Assembly (NCBI GenBank): GCA_916050055.1
Contig: CAJZJY010000042.1
Location: 1-9,131, forward strand
Source of the DNA: an uncultured Streptococcus sp.
GTDB lineage: Bacteria > Bacillota > Bacilli > Lactobacillales > Aerococcaceae
Direction: 5' to 3'
Length of the DNA: 9,131 bases
Part shown: piece by piece, positions 7,133-9,131 of the stretch
Layout of the letters: each line of letters opens with the position of its first letter
How positions within the stretch are numbered: the first letter of the stretch is position 1
Translations under genes and position numbers: made by a program
Notes under the pieces: generated by a model
Told to the model about the DNA's origin: nothing
What the model saw: the letters and a program-made list of their open reading frames with translations, nothing else
The model's database searches: none

Positions 7133-7865
7133 CGGCATCGTCCCCTGTCGTTAATGCAAAGTAGATTTCCTCTAAAGAAGATTCTTCAATATTCGAAGTG
7201 GCACGTAAGCCTTCAATATCGCCTTGAGCAATCACTTTTCCTTCGTGTAATACGATGAAACGATCGCAATACTTCTCAGCAGTATCTAATACGTGCGTCG
7301 ACATTAAAATCGCTGCACCCTTTTCTTTTTTCTCTTTTAAGACCTGAAGTAAAGTACGAATCCCTAGTGGATCGAGCCCTAAGAATGGTTCATCGACCAC
7401 ATAGACGGGTACATCTAGCATTAACGCACAGACGATTAATACTTTTTGCTTCATCCCTTTTGAGAAATACGCTGGGAACCAATCCAATTGCTTCGTTAAA
7501 CGGAACGCTTCTACAAGTTCCATCGCATGAGCCATTGTTTCTTCATTCATTTGATGATACGAACGAGCCACAAATTCAATGTGCTCTCTAAACGTCAATT
7601 CTTCATAGAGAACTGGACTTTCTGGAATAACCGCAATGGATTGACGGTAGCCGCGTTGGTTTTCGAGAATACTTAGTTTTTCTACTTCCACTCTTCCGCT
7701 AAAAGGGGTGAGTTGCCCAATAATCGTTTTAATCGTTGTACTCTTTCCGGCCCCATTCAGCCCGATAAGTCCACAAATTTCTCCTGGATTCACATCAAAA
7801 GTGATATCCGTAATGACAGGAACTTTCGTATATCCTGCAGTCACTTTGTTTAATTGTAGTGTCAT
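7125..7865 (-). CDS. ecsA: ABC transporter ATP-binding subunit EcsA
   Basis: Cytoplasmic ATPase of 246 residues that powers EcsB. Walker A is GLNGAGKST (35-43), the signature loop is the divergent SKGMKQK (135-141) in place of LSGGQ, Walker B is VYVVDEP (154-160) with catalytic Glu159, the D-loop is GLDP (163-166) and the switch His is His191 (MSTHVL). The Q-loop position reads IPESP (80-84), with Glu where most ABC proteins have Gln. As I remember it, B. subtilis EcsA reads IPETP there, so this is a family trait and not damage. FSKGMKQK and the preceding LDWFPAYF are also EcsA-like. The ATG at 7865 follows AGGAG. It has its own strong promoter behind the terminator of the TMEM175-like gene, and it overlaps ecsB. 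In Bacillus and streptococci ecsA is also divergent from hit, normally without an intervening gene. Confidence 0.96.
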   Translation of the reverse strand: MTLQLNKVTAGYTKVPVITDITFDVNPGEICGLIGLNGAGKSTTIKTIIGQLTPFSGRVEVEKLSILENQRGYRQSIAVIPESPVLYEELTFREHIEFVARSYHQMNEETMAHAMELVEAFRLTKQLDWFPAYFSKGMKQKVLIVCALMLDVPVYVVDEPFLGLDPLGIRTLLQVLKEKKEKGAAILMSTHVLDTAEKYCDRFIVLHEGKVIAQGDIEGLRATSNIEESSLEEIYFALTTGDDADE

Positions 7866-7894
7866 ATAGATTCTCCTATCTAACTATTCTCCTT

Positions 7895-7923
7895 ATTATA
7901 CCATAAAGCCAAAAAAGTGTGAA
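7895..7923 (-). promoter_or_regulatory. Strong extended -10 promoter for ecsAB
   Basis: On the minus strand TTCACA (7923-7918, five of six consensus bases) lies 17 bases from a perfect TATAAT (7900-7895), which also has the extended TG one base upstream (TGG-TATAAT). The predicted start is about 7888, with a ~22-base leader. The sequence AGGAGAAT occurs twice just downstream of the -10, and only the second copy is correctly placed to act as the ecsA ribosome binding site. The -35 lies inside the terminator stem at 7916-7953. Confidence 0.88.
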
Positions 7924-7953
7924 AGGACCCAGGATTAGGCGCACTTTCACACT
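7916..7953 (-). terminator. Intrinsic terminator of the TMEM175-like gene
   Basis: The arms AGTGTGAAAG and CTTTCACACT form a perfect 10-bp stem with an 18-base loop, followed on the minus strand by TTTTTT. It starts 14 bases after the stop of the TMEM175-like gene. The other strand has CTTTTT after the stem, so it may work in both directions. Confidence 0.85.
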
Positions 7954-7967
7954 CTTTTTCATTTATT

Positions 7968-8630
7968 TTATTCTACAAAACTTCTCTTTATTCGTTCTTC
8001 ATCAATGCGTCCTAATACTTTATCTGAAAATTCGACTAAGTTTTCATCTACAAATATTGAACGACCTTTTCCCGCCCCTAAACGTGAAAAGAACTTAGTC
8101 ATTGGTATCGCCAAGTATAAGTATATAACGATTTGTGGAATGAAAAATGTCAACGTCAAAATAATAACTGATGTTAAATAAGATCGTATATGAAATTTTG
8201 TGAATATAGTAAGCATCTCATTTTTTCTTGCATACTCGGCTTCAGTTAATGATTGTTTCAATACAAAATAGTTTTCGATATCAAACAATACTGAAATAAT
8301 CGCAATCAAAATCCCGTATGCTAGTAAAGAAATCACTCGATTTTCAAAACTAAATAAGAATTTCGTAAATAACGGGATGAGACAGATGCCCAAATGTGCT
8401 AATAAGTCAATCGATAAAATCGAAAACGAGATTTGTTTTGAGCGACCAAAAAATTGAGAACGTTCAAACCAAAAGTTCGCAATGACAACAAAACTTTGAG
8501 CAAATAAAAAAATTTCCTTTGCAAACTGCCACATATTCTCCATCGATGTTGGTGTATTGATTTCTAACACTAATACGGTTATCGCAATAGCAATAATCGC
8601 ATCGCTTAACGCATCTAATTTTCCCTTCAT
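7968..8630 (-). CDS. TMEM175-family (DUF1211) putative potassium channel
   Basis: Membrane protein of 220 residues with about six hydrophobic segments (roughly 8-24, 37-54, 69-90, 98-116, 150-165, 163-178). The first contains ALSDAIIAIAITVLVLEI (7-24), the hallmark TM1 of the TMEM175/DUF1211 family, which in bacteria forms tetrameric K+ channels lined by TM1. The family motif is normally R...FSD; here it is K...LSD (Lys4, Leu8-Ser9-Asp10), so the conserved Arg and Phe are both changed. The TM2 end NFWFERSQFF (52-61) matches the family's FW..H..F pattern without the His. The last ~45 residues are hydrophilic. The ATG at 8630 follows AGGAG by about 5 bases. It is a separate unit with its own terminator, placed between hit and ecsA, and looks AT-richer than its neighbours, which could mean later acquisition. 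Family membership is likely; channel activity is inference. Confidence 0.85.
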   Translation of the reverse strand: MKGKLDALSDAIIAIAITVLVLEINTPTSMENMWQFAKEIFLFAQSFVVIANFWFERSQFFGRSKQISFSILSIDLLAHLGICLIPLFTKFLFSFENRVISLLAYGILIAIISVLFDIENYFVLKQSLTEAEYARKNEMLTIFTKFHIRSYLTSVIILTLTFFIPQIVIYLYLAIPMTKFFSRLGAGKGRSIFVDENLVEFSDKVLGRIDEERIKRSFVE

Positions 8631-8655
8631 GAAGACTCCTCACTTTCATTTTGAT

Positions 8656-8684
8656 ATTTTAGGCGATGTTCCGACAAAATGCAA
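8656..8684 (-). promoter_or_regulatory. Candidate promoter for the TMEM175-like gene
   Basis: On the minus strand TAAAAT (8661-8656) has TTGCAT (8684-8679) 17 bases upstream. The -10 is good, but the -35 matches at only three positions. It is the best candidate I see upstream of the gene. Confidence 0.35.
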
Positions 8685-8726
8685 TGAACAACAACTGCTT
8701 CTAGCCTTTCATTTTACAGCATTTTT

Positions 8727-8735
8727 TGATACCAT
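8727..8735 (+). promoter_or_regulatory. Candidate extended -10 for hit
   Basis: TGATACCAT fits the TGnTAnnnT extended -10 pattern, and transcription from it would start about 20 bases before the hit start codon. No good -35 lies at the right distance (TTTACA at 8713-8718 is too close). AAGGAGG at 8750-8756, 7 bases before the ATG at 8764, is a near-perfect ribosome binding site for hit. Confidence 0.4.
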
Positions 8736-8763
8736 AGAGGTACGAACTCAAGGAGGAAACACC

Positions 8764-9018
8764 ATGACAGATTGCATTTTTGACAAAATTATTAATAAAG
8801 AAATTCCAGCACATATAGTGTATGAAGATGACGTAGTACTTGCGTTCCTCGATATTTCGCAAGTAACACCTGGACACACACTGGTTGTTCCGAAGAAACA
8901 CGTAGCAAATATCTTTGAATATGATGAAGACTTAGCAAGCGCGGTATTTGCACGTATTCCTAAAATCGCACGTGCCGTTCAAGCATCCAATCCAGATATT
9001 AAAGGATTAAACACAGCA
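8764..9018 (+). CDS. hit: HIT-family nucleotide hydrolase, truncated by chimeric sequence
   Basis: N-terminal 85 residues of a histidine-triad protein of the Hit/HinT-like group, cytoplasmic hydrolases of nucleoside phosphoramidates or dinucleotides, usually about 135-145 residues. The start MTDCIFDKIINKEIPAHIVY has the typical C-x-F-x-K-I-I-x-x-E-I-P pattern, with Cys4 at the position that often binds zinc. DDVVLAFLDISQVTPGHTLV (22-41) and PKKHVANIFE (43-52) are standard HIT strands. The catalytic H-x-H-x-H region, expected near residue 100, is absent because the sequence switches to human Alu DNA around 9014-9018. The open frame continues artificially as LWEAEAGRLLEPRS and stops at 9087, so that tail is not bacterial. 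The exact last native base is uncertain because CAGCA may be shared by both sequences. The gene is probably intact in the real genome. It is divergent from the TMEM175-like gene and, in relatives, from ecsAB. Confidence 0.93.
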
Positions 9019-9085
9019 CTTTGGGAGGCTGAGGCAGGCAGATTGCTTGAGCCCAGGAGTTTGAGACCAGCCTGGATGATATGGT
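9014..9085 (+). mobile_element. Human Alu fragment (contaminant, sense orientation)
   Basis: Beginning CAGCACTTTGGGAGGCTGAG, this ~72-base stretch is the left-arm region of a primate Alu SINE, including the GATTGCTTGAGCCCAGGAG and GAGACCAGCCTGG blocks. The GATTGCTTGAGCCC wording is more like the older AluJ group than AluS/AluY. After GAGACCAGCCTGG it departs from consensus (ATGATATGGT), as in an aged copy. It is not part of the bacterial chromosome and is best explained by host DNA joined during library preparation or assembly. Confidence 0.95.
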
Positions 9086-9131
9086 AGATCGGAAGAGCAC
9101 ACGTCTGAACTCCAGTCACAGCGATAGATCT
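9086..9131 (+). other. Illumina TruSeq adapter plus 8-base index
   Basis: Positions 9086-9119 are the 34-base TruSeq index-read adapter (starts AGATCGGAAGAGC, ends CTCCAGTCAC). Then come eight bases AGCGATAG (9120-9127) in the i7 index position and ATCT (9128-9131), the first bases of the flow-cell end of the adapter. From memory AGCGATAG is TruSeq HT index D712. This is synthetic sequence left by untrimmed read-through. Confidence 0.98.

Noticed and set aside
7618..7626. EcsA Q-loop with Glu instead of Gln as a sign of an inactive ATPase
   Set aside because: As I recall, the B. subtilis EcsA has the same Glu, and all other ATPase motifs are intact.
8464..8649. 61-residue Cys-rich minus-strand frame overlapping the start of the TMEM175-like gene
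   Set aside because: It is an out-of-frame shadow of the TM1-TM2 coding sequence; the Cys pattern comes from reading membrane codons in another frame.
9014..9085. A genuine transfer of a human Alu into a bacterium
   Set aside because: It is directly followed by Illumina adapter and index and occurs only at the contig end, so a library or assembly chimera is far more likely.
8557..9087. Long plus-strand frame beginning at 8557 and running into hit
   Set aside because: Its first part lies antisense to the TMEM175-like gene and has no ribosome binding site; the real hit start is the ATG at 8764 after AAGGAGG, and its last part is Alu.
1..9131. CRISPR array, tRNA/rRNA genes, prophage or insertion sequence
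   Set aside because: I saw no spaced direct repeats, cloverleaf, transposase frame or phage gene; apart from short intergenic gaps the window is filled by housekeeping genes.

Overview
The first ~9.0 kb is chromosomal DNA of a low-to-moderate GC Gram-positive bacterium, most likely a member of the order Lactobacillales. The evidence is strong AGGAGG-type ribosome binding sites, tight co-directional gene packing, and a gene order made of two Firmicutes housekeeping neighbourhoods: hit / ecsA-ecsB / ccrZ-trmB, as in streptococci and relatives, and ytzB-pepA-ytpR-(x)-murC, as in Bacillus and Listeria. I cannot fix the genus from sequence alone. A human-associated Carnobacteriaceae or Granulicatella-like organism would fit both the gene order and the human DNA at the end of the window, but that is inference.

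Layout, right to left along the minus strand. A TMEM175-like membrane protein (8630-7968) has its own terminator. Next is ecsA-ecsB (7865-5900), an ABC exporter with overlapping genes behind a near-consensus promoter. A second good promoter (5843-5871) starts a long run of seven closely spaced genes: ccrZ/ytmP, trmB (TTG start), ytzB-like, pepA, ytpR, an unrecognised acidic protein, and murC. MurC runs off the left edge, missing at most a few residues. A hairpin after ytzB may thin transcription into pepA. On the plus strand, hit (HIT-family nucleotide hydrolase, start 8764) is divergent from the TMEM175-like gene.

The genes together concern cell-cycle control (CcrZ), peptidoglycan precursor synthesis (MurC), tRNA modification or binding (TrmB, YtpR), peptide turnover (PepA) and membrane transport or protein processing (EcsAB). 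This is mostly ordinary core genome. The most interesting biological points are the 268-residue disordered protein in the slot where Bacillus and Listeria carry the SftA/FtsK-like DNA translocase, the preserved CcrZ active site, and two promoters whose -35 hexamers lie inside hairpin arms.

The right end is not bacterial. From about 9014 the sequence becomes a human Alu fragment, followed at 9086 by Illumina TruSeq adapter, an 8-base index and the start of the next adapter segment. The hit gene is cut by this artefact, so any reading frame continuing past ~9018 is false. I found no new biological system here.
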